Source: Neisseria meningitidis | GTDB lineage: Bacteria; Pseudomonadota; Gammaproteobacteria; Burkholderiales; Neisseriaceae | Reading direction: 5' to 3' | NCBI RefSeq assembly: GCF_900638555.1 | Contig: NZ_LR134525.1 | Span: forward strand, 124,001 to 188,000 | Length of the DNA: 64,000 bases | Shown: piece after piece, positions 44,765-55,385 of the stretch | Layout of the letters: each line of letters starts with the position of its first letter | Position numbering within the stretch: the stretch's first letter is position 1 | Made by a program: the position numbers and the translations under genes | The notes under the pieces: generated by a model | Seen by the model: only the letters and a program-made list of their open reading frames with translations | Told to the model about the DNA's origin: nothing | Database searches by the model: none

Positions 44765-47497
44765 ATGCAACAGCAACATTTGTTCCGATTAAATATTTTA
44801 TGCCTGTCTTTAATGACCGCGCTGCCCGTTTATGCAGAAAATGTGCAAGCCGGACAAGCACAGGAAAAACAGTTGGATACCATACAGGTAAAAGCCAAAA
44901 AACAGAAAACCCGCCGCGATAACGAAGTAACCGGTTTGGGCAAATTGGTCAAAACCGCCGACACCCTCAGCAAGGAACAGGTACTCGATATCCGCGACCT
45001 GACGCGTTACGACCCCGGCATCGCCGTCGTCGAACAGGGGCGCGGCGCAAGCTCGGGCTACTCGATACGCGGTATGGACAAAAACCGCGTTTCCTTGACG
45101 GTAGACGGCTTGGCGCAAATACAGTCCTACACCGCGCAGGCGGCATTGGGCGGGACGAGGACGGCGGGCAGCAGCGGCGCAATCAATGAAATCGAGTATG
45201 AAAACGTCAAAGCTGTCGAAATCAGCAAAGGCTCAAACTCGGTCGAACAAGGCAGCGGCGCATTGGCGGGCTCGGTCGCATTTCAAACCAAAACCGCCGA
45301 CGATGTTATCGGGGAAGGCAGGCAGTGGGGGATTCAGAGTAAAACCGCCTATTCCGGCAAAAACCGGGGGCTTACCCAATCCATCGCGCTGGCGGGGCGC
45401 ATCGGCGGTGCGGAGGCTTTGCTGATCCACACGGGTCGGCACGCGGGGGAAATCCGCGCCCACGAAGATGCAGGACGCGGCGTTCAGAGCTTTAACAGGC
45501 TGGTGCCGGTTGAGGATACCCATCCGTACGCAAATTTCATCGTTGAAGAAGAATGCGAAAGCGGGAATTACGAAACGTGTAAAAGCAAACCGAAAAAAGA
45601 TGTTGTCGGCAAAGACGAACGTCAAACGGTTTCCACCCGAGACTACACGGGCCCAAACCGCTTCCTCGCCGATCCGCTTTCATACGAAAGCCGATCGTGG
45701 CTGTTCCGCCCGGGTTTTCGTTTTGAAAACAAACGGCACTACATCGGCGGCATACTCGAACACACGCAACAAACTTTCGACACGCGCGATATGACGGTTC
45801 CGGCATTCCTGACCAAGGCGGTTTTTGATGAAAATAGAAAATACGGACCGATAAGAGGCAACGGCAAATACGCGGGCGACCACAAATACGGCGGTCTGTT
45901 TACCAACGGCGAAAACGGTGCGCTGGTGGGCGCGGAATACGGTACGGGCGTGTTTTACGACGAGACGCACACCAAAAGCCGCTACGGTTTGGAATATGTC
46001 TATACCAATGCCGATAAAGACACTTGGGTGGATTATGCCCGCCTCTCTTACGACCGGCAGGGCATCGGTTTGGACAATCATTTTCAGCAGACGCACTGTT
46101 CTGCCGACGGTTCGGACAAATATTGCCGCCCGAGTGCCGACAAGCCGTTTTCCTACTACAAATCCGACCGCGTGATTTACGGGGAAAGCCACAGGCTCTT
46201 GCAGGCGGCATTCAAAAAATCCTTCGATACCGCCAAAATCCGCCACAACCTGAGCGTGAATCTCGGTTTTGACCGCTTTGACTCTAATCTCCGCCATCAG
46301 GATTATTATTATCAACATGCCAACCGCGCCTATTCGTCGAAAACGCCCCCTAAAACCGCCAACCCCAACGGCGGCAAGGACCAACCCTATTGGGTCAGCA
46401 TAGGCAGGGGAAATGTGGTTACGGGGCAAATCTGCCGCTTGGGCAACAATACTTATACGGACTGCACGCCGCGCAGCATCAACGGCAAAAGCTATTACGC
46501 GGCAGTTCGGGACAATGTCCGTTTGGGCAGGTGGGCGGATGTCGGCGCGGGGTTGCGCTACGACTACCGCAGCACGCATTCGGACGACGGCAGCGTTTCC
46601 ACCGGCACGCACCGCACCCTGTCCTGGAACGCCGGCATCGTCCTCAAACCTACCGACTGGCTGGATTTGACTTACCGCACTTCAACCGGCTTCCGCCTGC
46701 CCTCGTTTGCGGAAATGTACGGCTGGCGGGCGGGTGTTCAAAGCAAGGCGGTCAAAATCGATCCGGAAAAATCGTTCAACAAAGAAGCCGGCATCGTGTT
46801 TAAAGGCGATTTCGGCAACTTGGAGGCAAGTTGGTTCAATAATGCCTACCGCGATTTGATTGTCCGGGGTTATGAAGCGCAAATTCAAAACGGCAAAGAA
46901 ACAGCCAAAGGCGACCCGGCTTACCTCAATGCCCAAAGCGCGCGGATTACCGGCATCAATGTTTTGGGCAAAATCGATTGGAACGGCGTATGGGATAAAT
47001 TGCCCGAAGGTTGGTATTCTACATTTGCCTATAATCGTGTCCATGTCCGCGACATCAAAAAACGCGCAGACCGCACCGATATTCAATCACACCTGTTTGA
47101 TGCCATCCAACCCTCGCGCTATGTCGTCGGCTTGGGCTATGACCAACCGGAAGGCAAATGGGGTGTGAACGGTATGCTGACTTATTCCAAAGCCAAGGAA
47201 ATCACAGAGTTGTTGGGCAGCCGGGCTTTGCTCAACGGCAACAGCCGCAATACAAAAGCCACCGCGCGCCGTACCCGCCCTTGGTATATTGTGGACGTGT
47301 CCGGTTATTACACGATTAAAAAACACTTCACCCTCCGTGCGGGCGTGTACAACCTCCTCAACTACCGCTATGTTACTTGGGAAAATGTGCGGCAAACTGC
47401 CGGCGGCGCAGTCAACCAACACAAAAATGTCGGCGTTTACAACCGATATGCCGCCCCCGGCCGAAACTACACATTTAGCTTGGAAATGAAGTTTTAA
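44765..47497 (+). CDS. tbpA: TonB-dependent transferrin receptor TbpA
   Basis: Outer-membrane gated channel that strips iron from human transferrin with TbpB and TonB. The 910-residue protein has a signal peptide (about 1-24, ending LPVYA), TonB box LDTIQVKAKK, a plug domain with DLTRYDPGIAVVEQGRGASS and VKAVEISKGSNSVEQGSGAL, and a 22-strand barrel ending NYTFSLEMKF with terminal Phe. The frame is intact, unlike tbpB. Start ATG 44765 follows AGTAGGGAAAC. It is 86 bases after tbpB and ends at a DUS-pair terminator that is duplicated about 395 bases downstream. Confidence 0.97.
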   Translation: MQQQHLFRLNILCLSLMTALPVYAENVQAGQAQEKQLDTIQVKAKKQKTRRDNEVTGLGKLVKTADTLSKEQVLDIRDLTRYDPGIAVVEQGRGASSGYSIRGMDKNRVSLTVDGLAQIQSYTAQAALGGTRTAGSSGAINEIEYENVKAVEISKGSNSVEQGSGALAGSVAFQTKTADDVIGEGRQWGIQSKTAYSGKNRGLTQSIALAGRIGGAEALLIHTGRHAGEIRAHEDAGRGVQSFNRLVPVEDTHPYANFIVEEECESGNYETCKSKPKKDVVGKDERQTVSTRDYTGPNRFLADPLSYESRSWLFRPGFRFENKRHYIGGILEHTQQTFDTRDMTVPAFLTKAVFDENRKYGPIRGNGKYAGDHKYGGLFTNGENGALVGAEYGTGVFYDETHTKSRYGLEYVYTNADKDTWVDYARLSYDRQGIGLDNHFQQTHCSADGSDKYCRPSADKPFSYYKSDRVIYGESHRLLQAAFKKSFDTAKIRHNLSVNLGFDRFDSNLRHQDYYYQHANRAYSSKTPPKTANPNGGKDQPYWVSIGRGNVVTGQICRLGNNTYTDCTPRSINGKSYYAAVRDNVRLGRWADVGAGLRYDYRSTHSDDGSVSTGTHRTLSWNAGIVLKPTDWLDLTYRTSTGFRLPSFAEMYGWRAGVQSKAVKIDPEKSFNKEAGIVFKGDFGNLEASWFNNAYRDLIVRGYEAQIQNGKETAKGDPAYLNAQSARITGINVLGKIDWNGVWDKLPEGWYSTFAYNRVHVRDIKKRADRTDIQSHLFDAIQPSRYVVGLGYDQPEGKWGVNGMLTYSKAKEITELLGSRALLNGNSRNTKATARRTRPWYIVDVSGYYTIKKHFTLRAGVYNLLNYRYVTWENVRQTAGGAVNQHKNVGVYNRYAAPGRNYTFSLEMKF

Positions 47498-47512
47498 ACG
47501 TCCAAATGCCGC

Positions 47513-47547
47513 AAATGCCGTCTGAAAGGCTTCAGACGGCATTTTTT
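47513..47547 (+). terminator. DUS-pair terminator of tbpA
   Basis: AAATGCCGTCTGAA and TTCAGACGGCATTT with a 3-4 base loop and six Ts. Confidence 0.9.
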
Positions 47548-49280
47548 ACACAATTCCCACCGTTTCCCATCATCCCCGACAATACCGTAATCTTGAAACC
47601 CGTCATTCCCACGCAGGCGGGAATCCAGTCCGTTCGGTTTCGGTTTTTTTTGAGGTTTCGGGTAACTCTAAACCGTCATTCCTACGAAAACAGAAAATCA
47701 AAAACAGAAACCTCAAATCCCGTCATTCCCGCGAAAGTGGGAATCTAGACCTGTCGGTGCGGAAACTTATCGGATAAAACGGTTTCTTTAGATTTTACGT
47801 TCTAGATTCCCGCTTTCGCGGGAATGACGGGATGCAGGTTTCTGTTCGGATGTATTCGGATTCCCTCCTGCGCGGGAATGATGGGGTTTTTAAATGTCCG
47901 AATGCCGCAAATGCCGTCTGAAAGGCTTCAGACGGCATTTTTTACACAATTCCCACCGTTTCCCATCCTTCTCGATACACTGTAATCTCAAATCCCGTCA
48001 TTCCCGCGCAGGCGGGAATCCAGACATTCAATGCTAAGGCAATTTATCGGAAATGACTGAAACTCAAAAAACTGGATTCCCACTTTCGTGGGAATGACGG
48101 CAGAGCGGCTTCTGTTGCTCCCGATAAATGCCGCAATCTCAAATCCCGTCATTCCCGCGCAGGCGGGAATCTAGACATTCAATACTAAGGCAATTTATTG
48201 AAAATGACTGAAACTCAAAAAACTGGATTCCCACTTTCGTGGGAATGACGTGGTGCAGGTTTCCGTACGGATGGATTCGTCATTCCCGCGCAGGCGGGAA
48301 TCCAGGCATTCAATGCTAAGGCAATTTATCGGAAATGACTGAAACTCAAAAAACTGGATTCCCACTTTCGTGGGAATGACGCGATTAGAGTTTCAAAATT
48401 TATTCTAAATAGCTGAAACTCAACGCACTGGATTCCCGCCTGCGCGGGAATGACGAAGTGGAAGTTACCCGAAACTTAAAACAAGCGAAACCGAACGAAC
48501 TGGATTCCCACTTTCGTGGGAATGACGGCGGAGCGGTTTCTGCTTTTTCCAATAAATGACCCCAACTTAAAATCCCGTCATTCCCGCGCAGGCGGGAATC
48601 TAGACATTCAATGCTAAGGCAATTTATCGGAAATGACTGAAACTCAAAAAACTGGATTCCCACTTTCGTGGGAATGACGGAATGTAGGTTCGTGGGAATG
48701 ACGCGGTGCAGGTTTCCGTGCGGATGGATTCGTTATTCCCGCGCAGGCGGGAATCTAGACATTCAATGCTAAGGCAATTTATCGGGAATGACTGAAACTC
48801 AAAAAACTGGATTCCCGCTTTCGTGGGAATGACGGAATGTAGGTTCGTGGGAATGACGCGGTGCAGGTTTCCGTGCGGATGGATTCGTCATTCCCGCGCA
48901 GGCGGGAATCTAGACATTCAATGTTAAGGCAATTTATCGGGAATGACTGAAACTCAAAAAACTGGATTCCCACTTTCGTGGGAATGACGGGATGCAGGTT
49001 TCCGTGCGGACGCGTTCGGATTCACGACTGCGTGGGAATGACGGGATTTCAGTTTGCGGATTGATTTGAAGTTGCAAAATCCCAACGGATCGGATTACCG
49101 CTTTCGCGTTTCAAAGTTACGGCGTTATCGGAAAAACAGAAAATCAAAGCTGTAAGAATTTATTTAAAACAACCGAATTTCAACGGATCGGATTCTCGCC
49201 TGTAGGGAATGACGGCGGAAGGTTTTTTGTCTTTTCTGACAGATGTCCGCAATCTGAAATCCTGACCGTGGGAACGACGG
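47548..49280. repeat. NIME/dRS3 array between tbpA and potD
   Basis: About 18 dRS3 palindromes with the same unit families as the array before tbpB, so the tbp locus is bracketed by similar repeats. Near the left edge, 47886-47967 repeats the tbpA end and terminator region (47491-47572). From about 49030 the units decay into degenerate copies. No gene is supported. Confidence 0.9.
47886..47967 (+). repeat. Duplicate of the tbpA 3' end and terminator
   Basis: GTTTTTAAATGTCCGAATGC and the following DUS pair, T run and ACACAATTCCCACCGTTTCC copy the sequence at 47491-47572 with only a few differences. A second functional-looking terminator results at 47909-47943. Confidence 0.88.
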
Positions 49281-49435
49281 TATAGTGGATTAACAAAAAC
49301 CAGTACGGCGTTGCCTCGCTTTAGCTCAAAGAGAACGATTCTCTAAGGTGCTGAAGCACCAAGTGAATCGGTTCCGTACTATTTGTACTGTCTGCGGCTT
49401 CGTCGCCTTGTCCTGATTTTTGTTAATCCACTATA
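49281..49435. mobile_element. Correia element, 155 bp
   Basis: TATAGTGGATTAACAAAAACC to TTTTTGTTAATCCACTATA. Full-length class, lying just beyond the potD terminator. Confidence 0.95.
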
Positions 49436-49461
49436 TAAATATTTCTATTTCAATCCAATAT

Positions 49462-49497
49462 AAAATGCCGTCCGAACATCGTTCGGACGGCATTTTT
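49462..49497 (-). terminator. Terminator of potD (variant DUS pair)
   Basis: AAAATGCCGTCCGAAC and GTTCGGACGGCATTTT form a 16-bp stem. The core reads GCCGTCCGAA, one base different from DUS on both arms, so the stem is preserved by compensating change. Confidence 0.8.
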
Positions 49498-49508
49498 AAT
49501 GCTTCAAA

Positions 49509-50651
49509 TCAGTTGGTGCCGACTTTGATTTTCTGCCACAGGCTGACCGACAGTTTTTTTGCATCCGCGCTCATTTGCGGCATCACGAAACCGTCTTTCA
49601 TATCCTGCTCGTTCGGGAAGATGGAACGGGTGTTTACCAGTTCGGCAGGCATTTTTTCGCGCGCCGGTTTGCTGGCGGGGGCGAAGGTTACGGCGATGCC
49701 GTTTTTCGCCGCGATTTCGGGGTCGAGCGTGTAGTTGATGTATTTGTGGGCATTGGCGACGTTTTTCGCATCGGCGGGAATCAGCCAAGACTCAATCCAG
49801 AAGCCCATGCCTTTCGGATTCAGCACTTCGATGCCGACGTTGTTTTTCACTTCTTCGGAACGTGCTTTCGCCAAGTTCAAATCGCCGCCGTTGCCTGCCG
49901 CCAGGCAGATGTCGCCGCGCGCCAGCTCGTCAATGATGGACGGGCTGAAACGTTTGACATCAGGACGGATAGACTTCAACACTTCCGCCGCCGCCTTCAA
50001 ATCTTCAGGATTCGAGCCTTTGGGGTCTTTGCCCAAGTAGTTCAGCAAAATCGGGAACATTTCGCTCGGGGTGTCCCACAGGGCGATGCCGCAGGATTTC
50101 AGCTTGTGGGTGTATTCGGGTTTGAACAGCAAATCCCAGCCGTTTTCGGGCAGCTTGCCGCCCAAAAGCTCTTTGCCTTTCGCCGTAATCGCAATCGTGT
50201 TCACGCCGGAGAAATAGGGGACGGCATACTGGTTGCCCGGGTCGGCGGTTTCCAGCATTTTCAAGAGTTCGGGATCGATGTTTTTATAGTTGGGAATCAG
50301 GTCTTTGTTGACTTTTTGATACGCGCCCGCCTCGATTTGGCGCGGCAGGAAGGCGATGCCCGGCACAACCAAATCGTAACCGGATTTGCCGGTCAGCATT
50401 TTGGCTTCCAGCGTTTCATTGTTTTCGTACAAGTCGTAAGTGAGCTTCAGATTGTTGGCTTTTTTAAAGTCTTCGACCGTACTCTCATCAACATAGTTCG
50501 ACCAGTTGTAGATGTTCAGAGTATCGGTGGCAGCGGCTTCGGCATTGGCAGCAGACGCAGCGTCTGCTTGAGGTTGCACGGCGTTTTTTTCGCTGCCGCC
50601 GCAGGCTGCCAGAGACAGCGCGGCCAAAACGGCTAATACGGATTTTTTCAT
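49509..50651 (-). CDS. potD: Spermidine/putrescine-binding lipoprotein
   Basis: Periplasmic solute-binding protein of a polyamine ABC importer. The 380-residue precursor starts MKKSVLAVLAALSLAACGG with a lipobox (LAAC), an Ala-rich linker, then the PotD fold: TLNIYNWSNYVDESTVEDFK, YDLVVPGIAFLPRQIEAGAY, SGVNTIAI and GFWIESWLIPADAKN. ATG 50651 gives the complete signal sequence. No permease or ATPase gene is adjacent, so it must work with genes elsewhere. speA and speB, for putrescine synthesis, lie 5 kb away. Confidence 0.93.
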   Translation of the reverse strand: MKKSVLAVLAALSLAACGGSEKNAVQPQADAASAANAEAAATDTLNIYNWSNYVDESTVEDFKKANNLKLTYDLYENNETLEAKMLTGKSGYDLVVPGIAFLPRQIEAGAYQKVNKDLIPNYKNIDPELLKMLETADPGNQYAVPYFSGVNTIAITAKGKELLGGKLPENGWDLLFKPEYTHKLKSCGIALWDTPSEMFPILLNYLGKDPKGSNPEDLKAAAEVLKSIRPDVKRFSPSIIDELARGDICLAAGNGGDLNLAKARSEEVKNNVGIEVLNPKGMGFWIESWLIPADAKNVANAHKYINYTLDPEIAAKNGIAVTFAPASKPAREKMPAELVNTRSIFPNEQDMKDGFVMPQMSADAKKLSVSLWQKIKVGTN

Positions 50652-50730
50652 ACGGGCAGATTCCTGATGAAAGAGGTTGGAAAAAAAGAAAACCCCGCGC
50701 CCCATAAACACCCCGGCGCAAGGTTTGGGC

Positions 50731-50758
50731 ATTGTAAAGTAAATTTGTGCAAACTCAA
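50731..50758 (-). promoter_or_regulatory. Possible potD promoter
   Basis: Minus-strand TTGAGT (50758-50753), 16-base spacer, TACAAT (50736-50731). It would start about 87 bases before the potD start codon. Confidence 0.4.
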
Positions 50759-50887
50759 AGCGATATTGGACTGATTTTCCTAAAAAATTATCCTGTTTTT
50801 AAAAGGGGAGGAAAACGGTTGCCCGATTTTGCCGTTTTTTTGCGCTGTCAGGGTGTCCGACGGGCGGATAGAGAGAAAAGGCTTGCA

Positions 50888-50893
50888 TATAAT
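50888..50893 (+). promoter_or_regulatory. Possible -10 box of rpsT
   Basis: TATAAT within GCTTGCATATAATGTAAACC. No good -35 is visible at the right distance. A start near 50900 would leave a leader of about 54 bases. Confidence 0.4.
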
Positions 50894-50953
50894 GTAAACC
50901 CCCTTTAAAATTGCGCGTTTACAGAATTTATTTTTCTTCCAGGAGATTCCAAT

Positions 50954-51217
50954 ATGGCAAACAGCGCACAAGCACGCAAACGTGCCCGCCAGTCCGTCAA
51001 ACAACGCGCCCACAACGCTAGCCTGCGTACCGCATTCCGCACTGCAGTGAAAAAAGTATTGAAAGCAGTCGAAGCAGGCGATAAAGCTGCCGCACAAGCG
51101 GTTTACCAAGAGTCTGTCAAAGTCATCGACCGCATCGCCGACAAGGGCGTGTTCCACAAAAACAAAGCGGCACGCCACAAAAGCCGTCTGTCTGCAAAAG
51201 TAAAAGCACTGGCTTGA
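50954..51217 (+). CDS. rpsT: 30S ribosomal protein S20
   Basis: Primary 16S rRNA-binding protein of the small subunit body. The 87-residue basic helical protein reads [20 protein letters not shown] and continues with [20 protein letters not shown] and [19 protein letters not shown], the standard S20 pattern at standard length. AGGAGATTCC precedes ATG 50954. It is monocistronic, divergent from potD. Confidence 0.98.
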
Positions 51218-51397
51218 TTTTTGCAAAACCGCCAAGGCGGTTGATACGCGATAAGCGGAAAACCCTGAAGCCTGACGGTTTCGGGGTTTTCTGTATTGCG
51301 GGGGCAAAATCCCGAAATGGCGGAAAGGGTGCGGTTTTTATCCGAATCCGCTATAAAATGCCGTTTGAAAACCAATATGCCGACAATGGGGGCGGAG

Positions 51398-52525
51398 ATG
51401 AATACACGGAATATGCGCTATATTCTTTTGACAGGACTGTTGCCGATGGCATCCGCTTTTGGAGAGACCGCGCTGCAATGCGCCGCTTTGACGGACAATG
51501 TTACGCGTTTGGCGTGTTACGACAGGATTTTTGCGGCACAGCTTCCGTCTTCGGCAGGGCAGGAAGGGCAGGAGTCGAAAGCCGTACTCAATCTGACGGA
51601 AACCGTCCGCAGCAGCCTGGATAAGGGCGAGGCGGTCATTGTTGTTGAAAAAGGCGGGGATGCGCTTCCTGCCGACAGTGCGGGCGAAACCGCTGACATC
51701 TATACGCCTTTGAGCCTGATGTACGACTTGGACAAAAACGATTTGCGCGGGCTGTTGGGCGTACGCGAACACAATCCGATGTACCTTATGCCGCTCTGGT
51801 ACAACAATTCGCCCAACTATGCCCCGGGTTCGCCGACGCGCGGTACGACTGTACAGGAAAAATTCGGACAGCAGAAACGTGCGGAAACCAAATTGCAGGT
51901 TTCGTTCAAAAGCAAAATTGCCGAAGATTTGTTTAAAACCCGCGCGGATCTGTGGTTCGGCTACACCCAAAGATCCGATTGGCAGATTTACAACCAAGGC
52001 AGGAAATCCGCGCCGTTCCGCAATACGGATTACAAACCTGAAATTTTCCTGACCCAGCCTGTGAAGGCGGATTTGCCGTTCGGCGGCAGGCTGCGTATGC
52101 TCGGTGCGGGTTTTGTCCACCAGTCCAACGGACAGAGCCGTCCCGAATCGCGTTCGTGGAACAGGATTTACGCCATGGCAGGCATGGAATGGGGCAAATT
52201 GACGGTGATTCCGCGCGTGTGGGTGCGTGCGTTCGATCAGAGCGGCGATAAAAACGACAATCCCGATATTGCCGACTATATGGGGTATGGCGACGTGAAG
52301 CTGCAGTACCGCCTGAACGACAGGCAGAATGTGTATTCCGTATTGCGCTACAATCCCAAAACGGGCTACGGCGCGATTGAAGCCGCCTACACGTTTCCGA
52401 TTAAGGGCAAACTCAAAGGCGTGGTACGCGGATTCCACGGTTACGGCGAGAGCCTGATCGACTACAACCACAAGCAGAACGGTATCGGTATCGGGTTGAT
52501 GTTCAACGACTTGGACGGCATCTGA
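51398..52525 (+). CDS. pldA: Outer-membrane phospholipase A1
   Basis: Calcium-dependent outer-membrane enzyme (OMPLA) that hydrolyses phospholipids misplaced in the outer leaflet. The 375-residue precursor has a signal peptide (MRYILLTGLLPMASAFG), a barrel with alternating strands, and the catalytic region GFVHQSNGQSRPESRSWNRI, in which His and Ser are at about 241 and 243 and Asn at about 255. All three catalytic residues are present, which argues for meningococcus, since gonococcal copies are reported degenerate. The ATG at 51398 is preferred; 51413 and 51377 are in-frame alternatives. Confidence 0.92.
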   Translation: MNTRNMRYILLTGLLPMASAFGETALQCAALTDNVTRLACYDRIFAAQLPSSAGQEGQESKAVLNLTETVRSSLDKGEAVIVVEKGGDALPADSAGETADIYTPLSLMYDLDKNDLRGLLGVREHNPMYLMPLWYNNSPNYAPGSPTRGTTVQEKFGQQKRAETKLQVSFKSKIAEDLFKTRADLWFGYTQRSDWQIYNQGRKSAPFRNTDYKPEIFLTQPVKADLPFGGRLRMLGAGFVHQSNGQSRPESRSWNRIYAMAGMEWGKLTVIPRVWVRAFDQSGDKNDNPDIADYMGYGDVKLQYRLNDRQNVYSVLRYNPKTGYGAIEAAYTFPIKGKLKGVVRGFHGYGESLIDYNHKQNGIGIGLMFNDLDGI

Positions 52526-52667
52526 ACCGCGTGTTCAGACGGTATATCAAGTTGCCGTTCCGTCTGAAGCCGCCGGCGGTTTGGCGGGGCGGGATAAAAA
52601 TTTCGTTTGAATCCGGGCAAACGCGTATAATGTGCGGTTTGTACGGACTTTGTCGGAATCAAGCAAG

Positions 52668-53369
52668 ATGACGGAACCTGCGGCCGAAGGCGGCAAAGCT
52701 GCCAAGGCGTTAAAAAAATATCTGATTACGGGCATTTTGGTCTGGCTGCCGATTGCGGTAACGGTTTGGGTGGTTTCCTATATCGTTTCCGCGTCCGATC
52801 AGCTCGTCAACCTGCTGCCGAAGCAATGGCGGCCGCAATATGTTTTGGGGTTTAATATCCCGGGGCTGGGCGTTATCGTTGCCATTGCCGTATTGTTTGT
52901 AACCGGATTATTTGCCGCAAACGTATTGGGCCGGCAGATTCTTGCCGCGTGGGACAGCTTGTTGGGGCGGATTCCGGTTGTGAAGTCCATCTATTCGAGT
53001 GTGAAAAAAGTATCCGAATCGTTGCTGTCCGACAGCAGCCGTTCGTTTAAAACACCAGTACTCGTGCCGTTTCCCCAATCGGGTATTTGGACAATCGCAT
53101 TCGTGTCCGGTCAGGTGTCGAATGCGGTTAAGGCCGCATTGCCGAAGGACGGCGATTATCTTTCCGTGTATGTTCCGACCACGCCGAATCCGACCGGCGG
53201 TTACTATATTATGGTAAAGAAAAGCGATGTGCGCGAACTCGATATGAGCGTGGACGAAGCGTTGAAATATGTGATTTCGCTGGGTATGGTCATCCCTGAC
53301 GACCTGCCCGTCAAAACATTGGCAGGACCTATGCCGTCTGAAAAGGCGGATTTGCCCGAACAACAATAA
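52668..53369 (+). CDS. DUF502 inner-membrane protein
   Basis: A 233-residue protein with two transmembrane helices (YLITGILVWLPIAVTVWVVS, about 19-38; LGVIVAIAVLFVTGLFAANV, about 67-86) and a cytoplasmic C-terminal domain containing IPVVKSIYSSVKKVSESLL and VYVPTTPNPTGGYYIMVKK, the core of the DUF502 family. No function is established. It is commonly found beside aspS in betaproteobacteria, as here (57 bases apart). ATG 52668 is used. Its 3' end contains a DUS. Confidence 0.88.
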   Translation: MTEPAAEGGKAAKALKKYLITGILVWLPIAVTVWVVSYIVSASDQLVNLLPKQWRPQYVLGFNIPGLGVIVAIAVLFVTGLFAANVLGRQILAAWDSLLGRIPVVKSIYSSVKKVSESLLSDSSRSFKTPVLVPFPQSGIWTIAFVSGQVSNAVKAALPKDGDYLSVYVPTTPNPTGGYYIMVKKSDVRELDMSVDEALKYVISLGMVIPDDLPVKTLAGPMPSEKADLPEQQ

Positions 53370-53426
53370 AGCCGCCGTTCAGACGGCATTTTCTGTTTTC
53401 AGTTTAAATCAATAAAAGGTGATTTT

Positions 53427-55235
53427 ATGCGTACCAACTATTGCGGTCTGATTAGCGAGCAATACTTAGACCAAACCGTTACCGTCAAAGGCTGGGTACA
53501 CCGTCGACGCGACCATGGCGGTGTGATTTTTATCGACCTGCGCGACCGCGAAGGCATCGTCCAAGTCGTGATCGATCCCGACACGCCCGAAGCGTTTGCC
53601 GCTGCCGATTCCGCCCGTAACGAATACGTTTTGAGCATTACCGGCCGCGTACGCAACCGTCCCGAAGGTACGACCAACGACAAAATGATTTCCGGCAAAA
53701 TCGAAATCCTTGCCAAAGAAATCGAAGTCTTGAACGCTGCCGCTACGCCGCCGTTCCAAATCGACGACGAAAACATCAGCGAAAACGTGCGCCTGACCAA
53801 CCGCGTTATCGACCTGCGCCGCCCTGTGATGCAGCGCAACCTGCGCCTGCGTTACCAAGTCGCTATGGGCGTTCGCCGTTATCTGGACGCACAAGGCTTC
53901 ATCGACATTGAAACGCCGATGCTGACCCGCTCCACGCCTGAAGGCGCACGCGACTACCTCGTGCCGAGCCGCGTTCATCCAGGCGAGTTTTTCGCGCTGC
54001 CGCAATCGCCGCAATTATTCAAACAACTGTTGATGGTGGCGGGTTTCGACCGTTACTACCAAATCACCAAGTGCTTCCGCGACGAAGACCTGCGTGCCGA
54101 CCGTCAACCTGAATTCACTCAAATCGACTTGGAAACCTCGTTCTTGAACGAGGATGAAATCATGGACATTACCGAAGGTATGGCAAAACAAGTCTTCAAA
54201 GACGCGCTGGGCGTGGACTTGGGCGACTTCCCACGCATGCCTTACTCTGAAGCCATGTTCTACTACGGCTCTGACAAACCGGACATGCGTATCAACTTGA
54301 AATTCACCGAGTTGACCGACCTGATGAAAACGGAAGAATTCAAAGTCTTCCGTGGCGCAGCCGACATGAAAGGCGGCCGCGTGGTTGCCCTGCGTGTGCC
54401 GAACGGTGCGAAATTCAGCCGCAAAGAAATCGACGAATACACCAAATTTGTCGGCATCTACGGTGCGAAAGGTCTGGCATACATCAAAGTAAATGATGTG
54501 GGCAACCTCTCCAACGGCGAAGACAGCGGCCTGCAATCTCCAATCGTAAAATTCCTGTCTGAGAATGCCCTGAAGGAAATCATCGCGCGTACCGGCGCAC
54601 AAAACGGCGATATTATCTTCTTCGGTGCAGACAAAACCAAAGTTGTGAACGAAGCCATCGGCGCATTGCGTATCAAAGTCGGCTTGGAACACGGCAAAGA
54701 TAACGGCTACTTCACAGACGAATGGAAACCTTTGTGGGTTGTCGACTTCCCAATGTTCGAATACGACGAAGAAGCCGACCGCTACGTTGCCGTACACCAT
54801 CCGTTTACCGCGCCAAAAGAAGGTCATGAAGACCTGATGGTTTCCGACCCTGCAAACTGCCTGGCTCGTGCCTACGATATGGTATTGAACGGCTGGGAAA
54901 TCGGCGGCGGCTCTATCCGTATCCACCGCGCAGACGTACAAGAGAAAGTGTTTGCCGCGCTGAAAATCAGCCCTGAAGAGCAACAAGAGAAATTCGGCTT
55001 CCTCTTGGACAACCTGAAATTCGGTGCACCTCCGCACGGCGGCCTTGCATTCGGCCTCGACCGTTTGGTTACCCTGATGACCGGCGCCGAATCTATCCGC
55101 GACGTGATTGCCTTCCCGAAAACACAACGTGCTCAATGCCTGCTGACCAACGCGCCCAACAGCGTGGACGACAAGCAGTTGCGCGAATTGAGCTTGCGCC
55201 TGCGTCAAAAGGCGGCTGAAACCAAAGAAGCATAA
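53427..55235 (+). CDS. aspS: Aspartyl-tRNA synthetase
   Basis: Class II synthetase charging tRNA-Asp, and likely also tRNA-Asn, since the bacterial aspS of such species is often non-discriminating. The 602-residue protein has an N-terminal OB anticodon domain ([20 protein letters not shown]), motif 2 with [18 protein letters not shown] (about 214-231), a GAD insert, and motif 3 [16 protein letters not shown] near 542. AAAAGGTG precedes ATG 53427. Ends at a strong non-DUS terminator. Confidence 0.97.
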   Translation: MRTNYCGLISEQYLDQTVTVKGWVHRRRDHGGVIFIDLRDREGIVQVVIDPDTPEAFAAADSARNEYVLSITGRVRNRPEGTTNDKMISGKIEILAKEIEVLNAAATPPFQIDDENISENVRLTNRVIDLRRPVMQRNLRLRYQVAMGVRRYLDAQGFIDIETPMLTRSTPEGARDYLVPSRVHPGEFFALPQSPQLFKQLLMVAGFDRYYQITKCFRDEDLRADRQPEFTQIDLETSFLNEDEIMDITEGMAKQVFKDALGVDLGDFPRMPYSEAMFYYGSDKPDMRINLKFTELTDLMKTEEFKVFRGAADMKGGRVVALRVPNGAKFSRKEIDEYTKFVGIYGAKGLAYIKVNDVGNLSNGEDSGLQSPIVKFLSENALKEIIARTGAQNGDIIFFGADKTKVVNEAIGALRIKVGLEHGKDNGYFTDEWKPLWVVDFPMFEYDEEADRYVAVHHPFTAPKEGHEDLMVSDPANCLARAYDMVLNGWEIGGGSIRIHRADVQEKVFAALKISPEEQQEKFGFLLDNLKFGAPPHGGLAFGLDRLVTLMTGAESIRDVIAFPKTQRAQCLLTNAPNSVDDKQLRELSLRLRQKAAETKEA

Positions 55236-55237
55236 GG

Positions 55238-55268
55238 AAAACAGAGCCGTTTGACGGCTCTGTTTTTT
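55238..55268 (+). terminator. Intrinsic terminator of aspS
   Basis: AAAACAGAGCCGT, TTG, ACGGCTCTGTTTT with further Ts: a 13-bp stem and T run, unusual here in not being built from uptake sequences. Confidence 0.92.
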
Positions 55269-55385
55269 TCAGACGGCATTTACGCTTCTTAACTTCCCTC
55301 TAATTCAAACCTAATTTTGCTGTGTTTTAATGGCGGTATTGAAAAACACATCTTGTTCAATCAACCGATAAAAAAAGGACTGAAA

